DNA of 64,000 nucleotides from Agelas oroides (lineage: Eukaryota; Porifera; Demospongiae; Agelasida; Agelasidae). This document shows, one piece after another, positions 22,629 through 34,819 of the stretch. Location: contig OX422183.1 in assembly GCA_949130485.1 (NCBI GenBank), positions 2,065,436 to 2,129,435 on the forward strand, read 5' to 3'. The position numbers were made by a program, and so were the translations under genes. Every line of letters starts with the position of its first letter. Positions within the stretch are counted from its first letter, which is position 1. The notes beneath the pieces are model-generated. The model was not told the origin of the DNA and made no database searches. It saw only the letters and a list, made by a program, of their open reading frames with translations.

Positions 22629-22708
22629 TTTGCAGTGGCAGAAGAGGAATCCATGGTCCTCAAAGGCCTCTTCAATGTACAGTACCCAGCTGTTTGGTAC
22701 GTAGCAAT
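22629..22708 (-). pseudogene. Cysteine-containing exon, family copy 5, frameshifted
   Basis: Same splice sites as 4908-4986 but 80 bp instead of 79, because of an extra base in the CAGCTGGGTAC run. The 3' part still reads YIEEAFEDHGFLFCHCK before GTAAGT. Confidence 0.55.
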
Positions 22709-24156
22709 CTGTGATGACTTCTTTAGACTGGAGAGTAAAAGCTACAGATAGAATTCAGGTTCTCTGAGTCCTTATCAAGCGATCCTAACTCAAGTTTCAT
22801 AAGCATCAGTGCCTAGTACCAGTGATTCTCTCACTTGTGCTACTAAGCTTGCAAACTTGCTTGTAGCTTGTAGCCTTGTCACCAGTTTTCAAAAGACCTG
22901 GTAGCTAATAAGGCTTAAAGTAGAGCGTCCACAGTCAAACTGCTATGATTGGCATCACAACAAGTCTAAACCTGTTCATCAAAATGGCTAAACATCGAGA
23001 ACTAAGCTGTTTCTACTCATTAACAACTCTTGTAAAGATCACGATCACTCATGATTACATACATAGTATTGATGGTGTCTAATAACAGGCAGTGCACATA
23101 GTGAACTTGACTAGAATCAGTCAAACTGTTCCCATCTAGCGCTCTTTCTCCTCCAGCTTACTAGCAACTATGCAATGCCTACCAATCCTGATTACTTTAC
23201 CATTGAAGATGATTGGCTGTTGTTGTGCTATAACTCCTCCCTTGTGCTATCAACTATGTATGTAAGGCAAAAACTGGACAGGTCCACTTAGAAATTTTTG
23301 CGGTGCTGCAATGGCTATTGAAAATTCTAGCATGATAGCCACCAGTACTTGCTGCAATCTGATTCCTGGTCTTTTAAATCACATTGATCATGCGTGATCT
23401 CTATGTATAGACACCATGCATTTTAGGCATAAAAAATAAATGTTGGCTGTAATTTGATCATTGACGAGCGCTCGGGGCTATACTAAGCTTGCAGTGTGTG
23501 TTCTCAGTTGCCGGGGTGTGGCCTTGATTTCCATTCCACTTTAGGAATGAAATTTGTCACGCTTAAGAATGCAATTGGTCATGCTTAGGTACATGTAGCA
23601 ATCTGTGATGACAAGATATGCAATCCACACGGAAATGTGATGTTAGTGAGGAGCTGTAGACTGGAAAGTAAAAGCTACAGATAGAATTCAGGTTCTCTGA
23701 GTCCTTTTTTGAAGAAACAGTTGTGTACACTAGTATATACCAGTTCTATACATACTTGGCAGAGCTTTCTCTGCCTCTTGCGCATCTGCTGCTTTTGGAC
23801 TGCCTGAAGCTTTCCCCTGGCTTCTTTAGACACACCAGCAAACTGCTAAACACAGACACTGTAAGGTGGATTGGTTTGAACATGCTTTTATTGCTGGACA
23901 AGATGCTCTACAGTCTCACAACAGTAGTAAAACAACAATGGACAAAATCTTTTTTTTTATGTTTTGAGGCTAGTATATATCAGTAATATCCATGAATTTC
24001 CAGCATGGTTAGCTGAGCTGGCAATTGAACAAGTGTTTGTAGTGAGATGGGGGAGAGCATAAAGCCTATATGCACAGTAGTTGAAACCACATTCTTCTCT
24101 TCTGGCAATATAAACCTCAACATGCAAACATATATAGCACTAGCTTGGCCTGTCAC

Positions 24157-24213
24157 TTGGCAAAAGCAGAACCCTTCGTTGTCTGCACACTTCTCAGTGA
24201 TGTAAGCCAGCTC
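24157..24213 (-). CDS. Cysteine-containing exon, family copy 6
   Basis: A 57-bp phase-0 exon encoding ELAYITEKCADNEGFCFCQ, with an AAAG acceptor and a GTGACA donor, as at 5920-5976. Confidence 0.55.
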
Positions 24214-25539
24214 CTTTAGTGTGACTTGGTCTGTACAAGTAGTTTTTCTCATGTAGACATGCTCATGAAAGTCTGTGCAAGTTGCAACTTGCCCTACACT
24301 AGTAAACAACTGCGACAACTCACAAAAGAAAAATCTGAGGAGTGGTCCTGAGCTAGTAGAAACACTACCCTTGTGACTGACTATACATGAGCTGACATGT
24401 GGCAGTGTGGTCGAACATATTGGAGCTGATTTTTTCGGAGGTGGTCCCCCACTAGCTGGCTCATATGCTGGCCCCTTAAGTGTTGCCAGCCTGCACCGCT
24501 TAGCCGGTGAATGGTCATCAGTCTCTTGCAGTATTACTGTGGCTATAATAGCTACTTACTGCACTTTGAGAACGGGTAATAACCATAATTATTGGCACTG
24601 ACAATCGACGCACAAGCCGGATAACACAGGCACTAGCAGATGGATCCCTCACCTCAGTTTCACATGAAAGCATCAGACAGGCTCATATACCAATGTAATA
24701 CTGAACTGATAGTGTGCACTTGTTAGTCATAAGTGCATTAATATTACTGTAGCTGTACAACAATCACCACATTGTCCATGTTATTCAGAAAGGAGACACA
24801 AGGCAGATGCACACTGAAGGCTCCAACAATCACTCGCAGATGTCTCCCACAACACAGTTTTAAACAGTGGCATCAGAAAAACTTCTTCTCAAGTCTTACA
24901 AGCATCACAGCCCTTTTATGTGTGTGAGAGTGTACAGTGGTAACTGTGACAGTTCAAAGACCATAGAATGCTACCTCATGCAACAAAACAGTTAATTATT
25001 TTAGCCATTGAAACACACTTTTTCATCTGGTGTTTGTAATTTGAAGCCAGCATTAAAAGATTTTAGTGACTGACTTAGTGTTGTAATGCAAACACCTTTC
25101 TTTTTTATGTGTAGTGATGTGGCTTTTTTTTGCAATCCAATATGGTTGAGCAGATTAACATAAAGCAGGCTGTTCCTAGCTTGCAGAGCCACAGCAAGCA
25201 CCACATCACAAGTGAGACTATTTAGGGGATAAAATAGTTCAAAAGATGTTGTAATTTACATTGAAAACTATGCATATCGTTCAGACGAAGTCAAGAACAG
25301 CACTCTTGTCTCACAATGTACAGAAGTATTTTTGTTTCTTATTGTAAGTTGGTGAGATTGGGGACATTAAGCAGGCTAGTTAACAAGAGGTGGAGTGTAG
25401 GAAATTGATTACAAATAGAAGCAGTGGAGGACATCAAACATTGAGGAGTTGGAATGATGGAGTACATTGAACAGTGAAGCTATGAGCAGCATGATTTTAG
25501 ACATCAACAGACATGAGTGGTGGAGGATATTAAGTAATA

Positions 25540-25635
25540 CTTATATCACGTCTACGAGGGATGTATCTGGTTTAAATCGCGACGCCCGAGGGCGCATTGC
25601 AAAACCGGATACATCCCCAGTAGGCAGGATATAAG
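25540..25635. repeat. Imperfect 34-bp inverted repeat (hairpin)
   Basis: The arm at 25540-25573 (CTTATATCACGTCTACGAGG, then GATGTATCTGGTTT) pairs with 25600-25635. The middle holds a second GC-rich palindrome (CGCCC..GGGCG). It probably is a small foldback transposon. Confidence 0.8.
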
Positions 25636-26540
25636 TGTTTTGTGTCACCGGTTGCTAAGCAAATGACGTCAAACACGGTTGTTGGCAAGCGTGATGTCAT
25701 GCAAATGTGGCTTCTCAATTCAAATCAAACGTTGCTGCCGTGGCTGAATCTGTAGCGTTATTTACTCACTGCTAGGCCGTTCAGCTTTCAGCGATGACAA
25801 ATTCTGCCATCGTAAATCGAAGAACGCAAGCAGGAATAAAGAACTGTAAGTTTTATGGCCCAAACGAGGTAAAATCACTTTTTTTACGCAGCTCACTGCA
25901 TGTAAGCGTGAGTAGCTAGGTCGGGCGTAATAATGTGTGCAGTTCTAGCGTATTTAAAGCGTTGCTGCTCTCTCTGCGAGGCTTAGAAAAGAGTAGTTGA
26001 AACGAAAAAGTGTTCGAAAGTCCGCTGTGTAGCGCTACAAACAAATTTGAATATGCCTCGATTGAGCGCTGTTCTAGGAGTACGCAAGCTGCTTTTTTCT
26101 TTTTGTCTTGCTGCTTCATGCATGCACTCCGTGTCTTATAGCTATGCTTCATATATACTGTACTGTCCATGTACAAGCAATGCTGGGTTAATTGTACTTT
26201 TCACACCCAGTTAAAGCACGCTTCACACCTGGTTAAAGCACGGTTCTCAGGCAAGGCGGGATCTTGCTTCCTTAAAGTGCGTGCGGCTTCTTTGATCCAC
26301 CCACGCAAGGTGACACAAACAGTATGAGGAGAACATCAAATCATAACGAGCATTATGAGGAGTTGGAGTGATGGAGTACATTGAACAGTGAAACTATGAG
26401 CAGTGGAAGGCATCAAACATTGGAGCTCTGGAGAACATAAAACCGTATAATTACACAACATAGGAGCTGTAAAGGTCATTTTCCATGTATAATGATGTGA
26501 GATTAAACACAATCTGTTATTTCATTGTCTGTTATTTGTG
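25636..26540. other. Non-coding stretch
   Basis: CG-containing and A/T-rich, with no recognisable gene. A piece near 26340-26400 (GAGGAGTTGGAGTGATGGAG) repeats one near 25440-25490. Confidence 0.4.
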
Positions 26541-26544
26541 ATCA

Positions 26545-26940
26545 GCGCCAAGAACTACAAGGTAAAAGGAGACATTTTGGAGGACCTTGTTTAAAAAGTT
26601 TTCCCTTCAGGCACCTCATATTGCTCCCCATAGATTCTGCAGCAACACCACTTGTGTAAAGCAGTTTTCTATGGCTGCTGTGTGCCCTCCCCTATGGTCT
26701 GCACACATTAACTAGAACATCTAGTAAGCTATCACTAGGACTTTAACAAAAACAAGCCTTTAGGAAACAAATCACTGAACAGAACACTGAACTCACTGGT
26801 TCTTCCTGTCTTCGGACCTCATCCACCAATCTTCCAGCCTTTAGAAACAGGAAAAGGCTCATCAAATTTTTGATTCACGCATATGATCTGATAATAGGAC
26901 AATCAATGTACATATGGAACACCATCCACCAGAACACCAT
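26545..26940 (-). repeat. Module copy 3 around the 42-bp micro-exon
   Basis: This stretch aligns with 20800-21110 and 15740-16170: AAGGAGACATTTTGGAGGAC, CAACACCACTTGTGT, AACATCTAGTAAGCTAT and GGACAATCAATGTACATATG. The micro-exon at 26797-26838 (AGRLVDEVRRQEEP, GTGAGT donor) is intact. Confidence 0.7.
26797..26838 (-). CDS. 42-bp micro-exon, copy 3
   Basis: TTTCTAAAG acceptor, 42 bases in phase 0 for AGRLVDEVRRQEEP, and a GTGAGT donor. It differs from copy 1 only by a synonymous change in the coding part. Confidence 0.65.
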
Positions 26941-27289
26941 ACAAAGCAGCTCACTATCTGTTTCGACCAGTCCCTTTGTCTGGCTCTATTTAGCTTGTTG
27001 GTCAAGTTTCACACTTGTGCAGATGATGGGGGTGGTGGCAGTGGGGGTGGGGGTGCTATGTAAAGGCAATGTGAACAAAGAGCTACAGTTGTCCTTTTTC
27101 TACAAATTGAAACAAACAAACAAACAAACACTTAATCTCCTTAGCAGATTACTGTAGTTATACAGCTTACCTTTGCTCAGCTTCTTTCAATTCACTTTGC
27201 TAAAGCAACGAGTGAAAAGACATGATTGAAATGGACTACCAGGAATTTCATCACAAACTCAGCTAGTTATTCTTTTTTACTCACTGAAA

Positions 27290-27830
27290 GCACCTTATGT
27301 TGCTAAACAACTCACGGTTCTGTTCCACACACAACCACTCTTCAGCTTTCTTGTCTATGGCAACATAGTACCAACGATATATTGCGCATTTTAGTTAAAG
27401 CCCAGCCCAGCACTCGAAGCACCGGGCCACGATCACCTACAAGGTTTGGCATACGATCGCAAGACCTGGGCCTGCCCAATCAGTACAGTCTTAGCCACTG
27501 TGGTCTTTCTGCTGCTTCTAGACACAAGCTTGCTTTCACAAGCAGGCACTAAGTACTACTCACAGCTACTGACACTACAGCACTCTATTAAACCCTTCTT
27601 TTTCTTTTTTTTTTTCAAAGTTCCGACCACCACATAAGGGGTTCTGCCAGGGCACATCTTAATTATAAACTCACTATTGGATGCCAATGCCAACAGGAAA
27701 ATCCCCAATTTTATGGACAGTGAACAGTTAAAGACTCCCAAAACTGACGGTGCGCTAAAAGTTTAACAAGACAAAGAAGTCTATCAGCTTGGATTCCAAG
27801 TTTGTCGACCTTGAAAGTAATAGGGTGCTC
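27290..27830 (+). repeat. Dispersed repeat R, partial copy
   Basis: From GCTAAACAACTCACGGTTCT to CAGCTTGGATTCCA this matches 39710-40240 (same strand) and 63080-63660 (opposite strand). It lacks the part carrying the MULE target site. Confidence 0.85.
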
Positions 27831-29680
27831 TGCCACCTTAATGCAAGTATACATACTGTTAGCATGCTAGTTTCATACTACTTGAAGCTTCCATAAGTTC
27901 TTATTAGCCTCTCGTCACTAAAGCAAGTGTGCAGCTTAGGTTGCAGACTTAGACCTGCATCAAACTTGGGTGTTAATGTTGCAATTGATGAATGCTGCTA
28001 TGTGTATGCATAGTGAGTGATTGGGGGTGTCAGAAACAGATTCACCTATATTACATATGTATGCATGTGTGCTTCATATACAGTGAAGTGGGCATGCATA
28101 TGTTTTGCCGAAGATACATATAAAAGTATAAATAGAAAATGTACAACAACAATGTGTATGTGTGTGAGGTGAATCTATCCTGGATCATGTGCACAGACAT
28201 AGCAGCATATGTTGATAGTAAATCTGTGAGAACAGATTGAGACAGCTTGTGCTTGTATTGTATTACTGGCTAGTGACAAGGTTATTGGCTATACACACCA
28301 TTCTTCCTATTATCCAATAGCCATTGCTGCTCCAGTTTCCAAGGGTTCTTGTCCAGTCTGAATCTTAAACTGCTATCAGCGGGCTGTATGCACCCCCTTG
28401 CCCAGTATGGATCCACACTTCGCATTGGTCTCCATTAGCAACAAGTAAACTATTAATTTAGAGTAACTACATGAAATAGTTGCCACCCTCTTTCACAAAC
28501 TATTGCTTTTCTCTTCGGTGAGAGCCTACTCTATCGTTTGGTGCAAGAACCAAGTTCCTATGTCGTTCCTGGGCTGAGATATGAAGGCAAGTACAAGTTA
28601 CATTCAATAATTGGCACCGTATGCTACTGCTTTTACACCTTGGGCTGCTGCCCCCACCCTTTCCCTGCTGCTACATCAGGTCTCCCTGGGCAAGATACAT
28701 CCTGCTCTTGACCAAACATTCCTTAGACAAGGACTTCCAATGAGAGCATAATTTTGGCAAGAGAGCCATCATAGCTAATAGAGCTACAGGCCAGACTGAG
28801 AGCACTGCAGCAATGACAGCAACAATTATTTATAGTTGATTCAATAATAACTGCCAGCTCCATTCTGTAACCCTACAATGAGCTATACTTCATTTACAGC
28901 TTGAGAGTATACAGTTACTGATACAAGGTCCAATTGTGAACAGCAGTAGTTATTGAGTTTTAGAAAGCTTTGTAGCAGGTATTGTATGAGCTTCTTGTAT
29001 GAAGAATCACAGTTTATTGTGTGAGGGCATGCAGTTGCTGATGCAACATCGATTTCTTAACAACTGTTGCTAGTAGCCCCTCTACAGGAAAGCCTGTTAT
29101 CACATGTAACAATTGTAAACATTCTTTTAGCTATTACTTATGTTTTGATGATATGAGTTATCACCAACACATGTTTTTGCATTTCACTGTGGTGCTATAT
29201 CCATTCAAGACTATTTGGCCTCATGGTTTAAAACTTCTCCATTGCCCATAGTTTCTCACTGTCCTGATGCAGTTTCCAGCTAAAATGGAGAGGAATGTCA
29301 GAAATTCTTTATATACTCTACAAAATACGCTTATTCCTTCTTTGAGGAGCCATTTAGGTTCATTGGCAATGGGCTTATTTTGAGTATGTGGGTTTAGGTT
29401 GTTTGTGAGATGATGAGACTGGGATTCCAGAAAAATTTTGGGATGGCTTGTGGAGTGAGTCAGGCACACACACTACTGTCCATGAAAAAGTAGATTCATG
29501 GTCAATGAATAGCTCGTAATCTGTCAATGAATATTGCATACACTGCAATGAATAACGATACAACAAACCCATAAGTGTTAGGTACAGCTTGTGGGTATAT
29601 AAGGGCTGTGCTGTGAGTAATATCATTTTACGTCTTTCCCAAGAACAAAATATTAATTTTTGGAAGACCCGTAGCTACTA
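27831..29680. other. Non-coding stretch
   Basis: No motif-bearing frame. Short frames at 29221-29626 overlap in two phases and are not supported. Confidence 0.4.
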
Positions 29681-29689
29681 CTAGCTGGG

Positions 29690-29911
29690 TCTATACTCAA
29701 GATGCACATGCACCCTGCACGTGATGTCTTGTAGTAAGTAGTGGTAGTTGTGCCCTCCGTTCTCCCTGTCACTTGCTGGTCTTAAGGAGCGATGGAAAGT
29801 TGTCCCCATAAACTCCAGGTCTGAGTCAGATTCAAAATCAGGACTGTTGTTGTCCTCCTGGTCAGAATCATGGCGACTGAAGATGTTTTTCGGTTCTCCA
29901 ACACAAAGCAT
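29690..29911 (-). CDS. Acidic exon-like frame, unrecognised
   Basis: The minus strand encodes VGEPKNIFSRHDSDQEDNN then SPDFESDSDLEFMGTTF and LRPASDRENGGHNYHYLLQD. An Asp/Glu/Ser-rich, probably disordered segment. Exact ends are unclear and no family is recognised. Confidence 0.35.
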
Positions 29912-29929
29912 CCGTCTATACTACACGAC

Positions 29930-30008
29930 AAGAATGAGGTGTTGCAATTTTGAAGTTGTAACTCATGGCAGTTACAACTTCAAAATTGCAACATGCACCT
30001 CACTCTTA
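29930..30008. repeat. Perfect 24-bp stem hairpin
   Basis: Bases 29940-29963 (TGTTGCAATTTTGAAGTTGT plus AACT) are exactly complementary to 29970-29993 across a 6-base loop. Pairing continues outward (AAGAATGAGGTG with CACCTCACTCTT) with one mismatch and a 3-base bulge. It could be a miniature foldback element or a transcribed hairpin such as a microRNA precursor. Confidence 0.85.
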
Positions 30009-30159
30009 TTGCAGTGTAAGATACATGCTGCAAGAGGTGAACGACATCTGAGTATGAGACATGCCGCCTCACATACAAACAAACACTGCTGTTACCAGAG
30101 CACCACATACAAACAAACACCCTAAACCATTGACTGTACAGTACAAACGTACTTACATG

Positions 30160-30235
30160 CAGCAGATTGTAAACATCTCTGTTTGGAGCCCGGCCCTGTG
30201 ACGATTTCGGAGTAAGGCAGGCCATGCAGACACGC
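30160..30235 (-). CDS. Exon RAPNRDVYNLLH, unrecognised
   Basis: The minus strand reads ACLTPKSSQGRAPNRDVYNL then LH with a GTAAGT donor. A paralogous exon is at about 90-175. It may be an upstream exon of the gene family whose later exons lie at 26.8, 24.2 and 21.6 kb. Confidence 0.4.
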
Positions 30236-32440
30236 CATGCAGACTGGCTATGTTATCATTTAGATGAAACTAAATCTAAATTCCAAGCAAACTGCAAGAC
30301 AACCAGCAACTATACTGTTACAAATACTATTTATGTGCAACTTGCAACTTGTACATGAGTAAACACCATGACAACTTGCAGAAGGAAACTGAGGAGTATT
30401 CCCGAGCTGGTAGAACCAAGTGTCGCTGACTACATGAACTGGCATATGTGATTCAAATTGTGGATAGCAAAAACTTGTCAATACATCTAGTGTATCGTAA
30501 GTGCATTAACATTACTGTGGTTATACAGCAACCAGCATGTGCTTTATCCGTGGGTAAGAACTATGCTTTTCAGAAGAACGCACAAGGGATGCACACTCCA
30601 ACACTCACTCCCAGATGTATCCCACACCAGTTTTACAGGAAACATCAGACAGGCTTATATACACTTTGAAGGCAACTTTGATTTCTCTTAATTCTTGCAA
30701 GCATCAGAGCCCTTAATTGCGAGTGTACAGTGCCAACACTTTAATTGACATACTTAATTCAGGAAGATACTGAAAAGCTGTTTCTTATTTCATAATTGAT
30801 GATGGTTGATAATATAAAGGCGGTTGCTTCAAAACAAGACTTGAGCTTGCTTTGTAGGTAGCTACTGGTATGATTTCTCATGGTAACAGCCTGCTGACTG
30901 CTTTAGACACACCAACAAACTGCTAAACACGAACACTGCTACAAGGTGGATCAGTTTAAATCTTTACTAGTGGAAGTAAGAAGTATCTTCAGTGACAAAC
31001 AGATCTGAAATACTATTTGATGATATGAGAGCAAAATGAAATACTCAAAGCTGTTGGGAATCAGATCCAGGGTTCCTTGGTTGAGCTGGCCTAGTACTCC
31101 AGCTGCTGGGCTATGACCAACAGATTGCCATGTGCAACCGCAAGCCCTCACAACCGTCTATATACTGCATAGTAGCAGTACTTGTTTGCTCACAACAACT
31201 GGCAGCCACAAGATAGCTACATATGCATTTCACTTTTCTCTATTTAAACATTGGAACATGCATTGGTAGATTGGAAAGATGCTCACAAGAGTAGCAAAAC
31301 AGGTATTGCATGTGTCTGGTGCACAAACTTACAAGGCGGGGGTATGGCCTGTATCTTTGAGTAGTTTCCCTTCCATTGTTTCGGGGTCGGAAGCAAGGGG
31401 GCTCAGCTGGGGAGTGTTGTAGGAGCATGAGCAGCAGAGGGGGTAGAGGATGGTGGGTGGCAGGGAGGAAGTTGGGTGGAGGGTGGAGAGGGGGTGGCGG
31501 GGTGGTAATGACCAGGGAGGAAGTGGGGTGGAGGGTGATGGAGGGTGGGGGAGAGGGGGTGGTGGGGTGGTGGGGGTGGTGGTGGGCAGCATGGTAGGGA
31601 GGTTAGAAGGTCGTGGAGGATGAAGTAGGGTGGTAGTTGGTGGAGGGTTAAGGGGTTGGGAGCTGGGAGGTGGTGGAGAGCAAGAACGTGGTGGTAGTGG
31701 AGGTGGCATTGGCGGTCTTGCACCGGTTCTGTCTGCATGTGTGGAGACTGACAGTATCCCTGGTGTTGTACAATCAAAATGTTGACATACAGCAATGGTG
31801 CCCAAAACTATGCATGATTCCTTGTTACAGGTGGACGTTAAAGTAACCTTGCTGTAGGTGCAAAGGTAACTGTTTAATGTTATGGTAGGTAGTGTATGTT
31901 ATATGGTACTCATCCTGTGGGTGGTGTAAAACAAGTTGGGCACAAGAAAATGGTTGCAGTGTACTATGTAAATAAGGTATGCAAATATGCTCTACACAAA
32001 AGTTGTGATATTACTCAGGGGCATTAAGGACTGGGTCCAGGGCTTCTGAGGCTATATTATGGCAAAGTTTGAATCAATTTTATGATAAATGAAGAAGATA
32101 AAAGTAATGGTTTAATGTTGTTACATGTAGCCCCACCCTTATTGTTTACTGTGACATAATTTTAGGCCACACCCACAAACAACTTAGCTGTACCAAGCCC
32201 CTCCCACAAGGTATATCAGTGCAATAAACGTGATATGTGGAATTCGCGCGAGCAACATTTCATCATTCTTTTTGCACCATTACGTTCTATTTCAACTGGC
32301 CCAACTTTTTATCCGTGGGAATAGTTGATGTCGCTTTCCAAAGCGCTGGAACTGGAAAATATGCCACGCCCACTGGGCATATAAAGTTCCACTTCGTACC
32401 TTTAGCGGTAAGCTACGAACTTTTCCCACAGTGAAATCAA
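30236..32440. other. Mostly non-coding; G-rich minisatellite inside
   Basis: 31430-31690 is a G/T-rich simple sequence (GGTGGAGGGTGG-like) that creates a long Pro-rich minus frame with no coding character. A minus-strand tRNA-like head (AGCCCAGCAGCTGGAGTAC, then GGATCTGATTCCC) at about 31025-31110 may be a SINE. No gene is supported. Confidence 0.45.
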
Positions 32441-32446
32441 AGACCA

Positions 32447-32750
32447 TTAGATTTCTTCTCCATCAAACCCAATAATACACTCCAGCTCTCTTCTGACGAA
32501 TTCCGCATGAGCTACTTCCGGAAAAAGAGCTGCCATCACATCACGTTTGGTCGAACGAGGTAAGGACAAGACTGTTAGGAAGAGTACAAGCGTACAACTG
32601 CCCTTCGGTACCGTGATAGCGAAGGTAATTAATTGCATTCCAAAGTTCCGCATTGTTTACATAGATGCAACCGCCTTCCTGTTTATTGTATGATAACGCC
32701 CGCCCCAAGGGTAATTTAGGCAGCGCACGCAAACAGCTGGACCCAGTCCT
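32447..32750 (-). CDS. Possible exon (ELWNAINYLRYHGTEGQLY)
   Basis: One minus frame reads ELWNAINYLRYHGTEGQLY and another continues RDVMAALFPEVAHAEFV and RRELECIIGFDGEEI before a stop at 32447. A frame change or a small intron lies near 32545. The composition looks coding, but I cannot name the protein or confirm the ends. Confidence 0.35.
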
Positions 32751-34800
32751 TAACGCGCCTGGGTAGTTTGTGCTTAGAAGTACTAGTGTTGCACTGCTGT
32801 GAGGTTTGGAATGCTTAACACTTAGGACGCGAAGCGCCAATATACTGGTGCACAGGCTGTACACGTGTAGCGCGATGCGCCGATATTATTGGCGCGAGAG
32901 AGTTTACGCGGTAAATAGTGAAGCCAAGCGAGCTTTTGGGATAAACCCTTCCTGTTGAGTAGTAATAAGTGTAGACCACACCTTTCCACTTAGATCACCC
33001 CCACAGGGAAGGCGGAAGGGGCGGTGCTAGTTAGTGATTGTGAATTATGAGAAGGGCTGTCAAAGCGAAGAGCAAGCGGCTTCCAGATTCCACATAAGGC
33101 TGGAGTACTAGCATCAAATAACTTGGAAAAGGGCTTAGTCCGTCGGAGCTGTACGTAACAAATGAGAAAATCGGCACCGTTTCAAATTGCTGGTAAGCTA
33201 CAATATACACTTACAGATAATGGCTTCAAACAGGTACAAATTGCTTACCTAGCGGTGATCAGCAATTTAGTCCAACCTTGTTACATGCTACCTATGCAAA
33301 TCAGGCTGCTGGCAAGGCCTAGGGCTTGCTAAGCAACGCTTGTCACTTTGACCGCAGACTGGTGTATATAATTTCCGTGTAAAAAGTGTTAATGTTTATT
33401 TGGCGGCTGCCTGACCTGCCGGCCCTTCTCCTGTGGCCCTGAGGTTGCCAACTGTCAAATGAGCTGTGTGCATGGGATCTCACATTTTTTATACAGCCAT
33501 CTTGTTATGGGTTGCCTTTTTTCATGTATTGATGGTAGTAGCATGTTGCAATCCAATAGGTGCCTATTTATGTGGGGTGCGTATCGGGAAGGTCATATCA
33601 ATGTAGTCATTTGTGCTATTTTGCAAACCCAGCCTTAATTACTACAAACATGTTCCAAAAGAAATAAGAAAAGAAAATCAGAGGCTAAGTGCACTTGTAT
33701 TTTCATGTTCAAGTGTAGGAAAAGTTCCTACACTTGACAAAAAAAAACAAACTCAAATGTCCCTTCAGTATAAATGCTGGAACATTTCCTACACTTACTA
33801 AATATTTGACAAGCTAAGTTAGGAGCTATACAGTGTTAGGAGTGCCAGAAATCTTCCTGCACTTACATACTTCCTCAGCAATACCCACTGTGCATGTACC
33901 ATCCGAGTTAGTTCAAAGTGAAATACCCCAAAACATGCATATTAAGATGCTATCAGGACTAAAGTGAAGGAAGATTTTCTGTGCAGGTCTGGAATATCAT
34001 CACACATTAAACAGGTCAAACAAGCTAAACACAATGCTACTACCATATATAATAGAGTCCCCCTAAAACATGTGTATTCTACTTCTTGAAGTATTTCTGT
34101 AAGTATTCCCTACTCTTTCAAAATCATAAAAAATAATGTCTTAAAGGAAACAGTCATAATTGCTGATGATCGCTTGAAGAATCTAAGCCACTTAGGCTTA
34201 CGTGGAGCTCATTGACATTGAATATGTAGTACACAACTCTGTTCATATACGTCTACAGCAAGCTTGATGAAGCAGTTTCCTTGGCCAGCAACATGCCCAG
34301 GGACAGGCCCATGGATGAGCATCAGAAATGGCACACAGTAAGGTTTAAGTGAATGTAGCAGACGTACGCTGGTATCCTGCTAACTATACAGAGAAGATCT
34401 AGGCCCACACCTCACATTTACTAATAACCATTATTCTCCAAATCAACAGCATCAACCCACTCACTGGGTAAACTGCTGGGGGAAAGTAGCTACAAAAAGG
34501 AAAAAAAACTGGGCCCCAGGTTCCTTCAGATCAAAGTCTTATCTTCAGAAAAGCTCACGGTATAAGAGTCCATTACACGTGGTACACATTGCACATATAC
34601 TCTTCTTGTTCTGAGTTTGCAATGATGAAGCAATAGCACCATCACTATACATAGCTGGGTAATCCGTGAACAGCCAAAAGCTGGTGTTTGGACTTGAATG
34701 GTCAGTATACTGGAATTTCTCATTTTACTGGGAAAATAAAAATGCTTAAGGTGGCAGTGAAGTCTCTCGGCAGAGGTCAACGAAAACATAAACCTGGGTT
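32751..34800. other. Non-coding; small palindrome at 33710-33738
   Basis: CAAGTGTAGGA and TCCTACACTTG form an 11-bp perfect stem at about 33711-33737, with more copies of TTCCTACACTTAC just downstream. No gene is supported. Confidence 0.45.
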
Positions 34801-34819
34801 ACAGTCAGGACCAGGGTTA

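Larger units (their letters stand above)
21428..24660 (+). repeat. Low-copy segmental duplication, copy B
   Basis: Counterpart of 3655-6330 with an inserted stretch (about 22870-23570). It keeps three exon copies (21628-21702, 22629-22708 and 24157-24213). Confidence 0.8.

Noticed and set aside
31025..31110. tRNA gene on the minus strand
   Set aside because: Box-like phrases only; no cloverleaf can be folded by eye, so at best a SINE remnant.
31329..31805. 158-residue Pro-rich open frame, minus strand
   Set aside because: Lies on a G-rich simple repeat, with a second long frame in another phase and one on the other strand; no domain.
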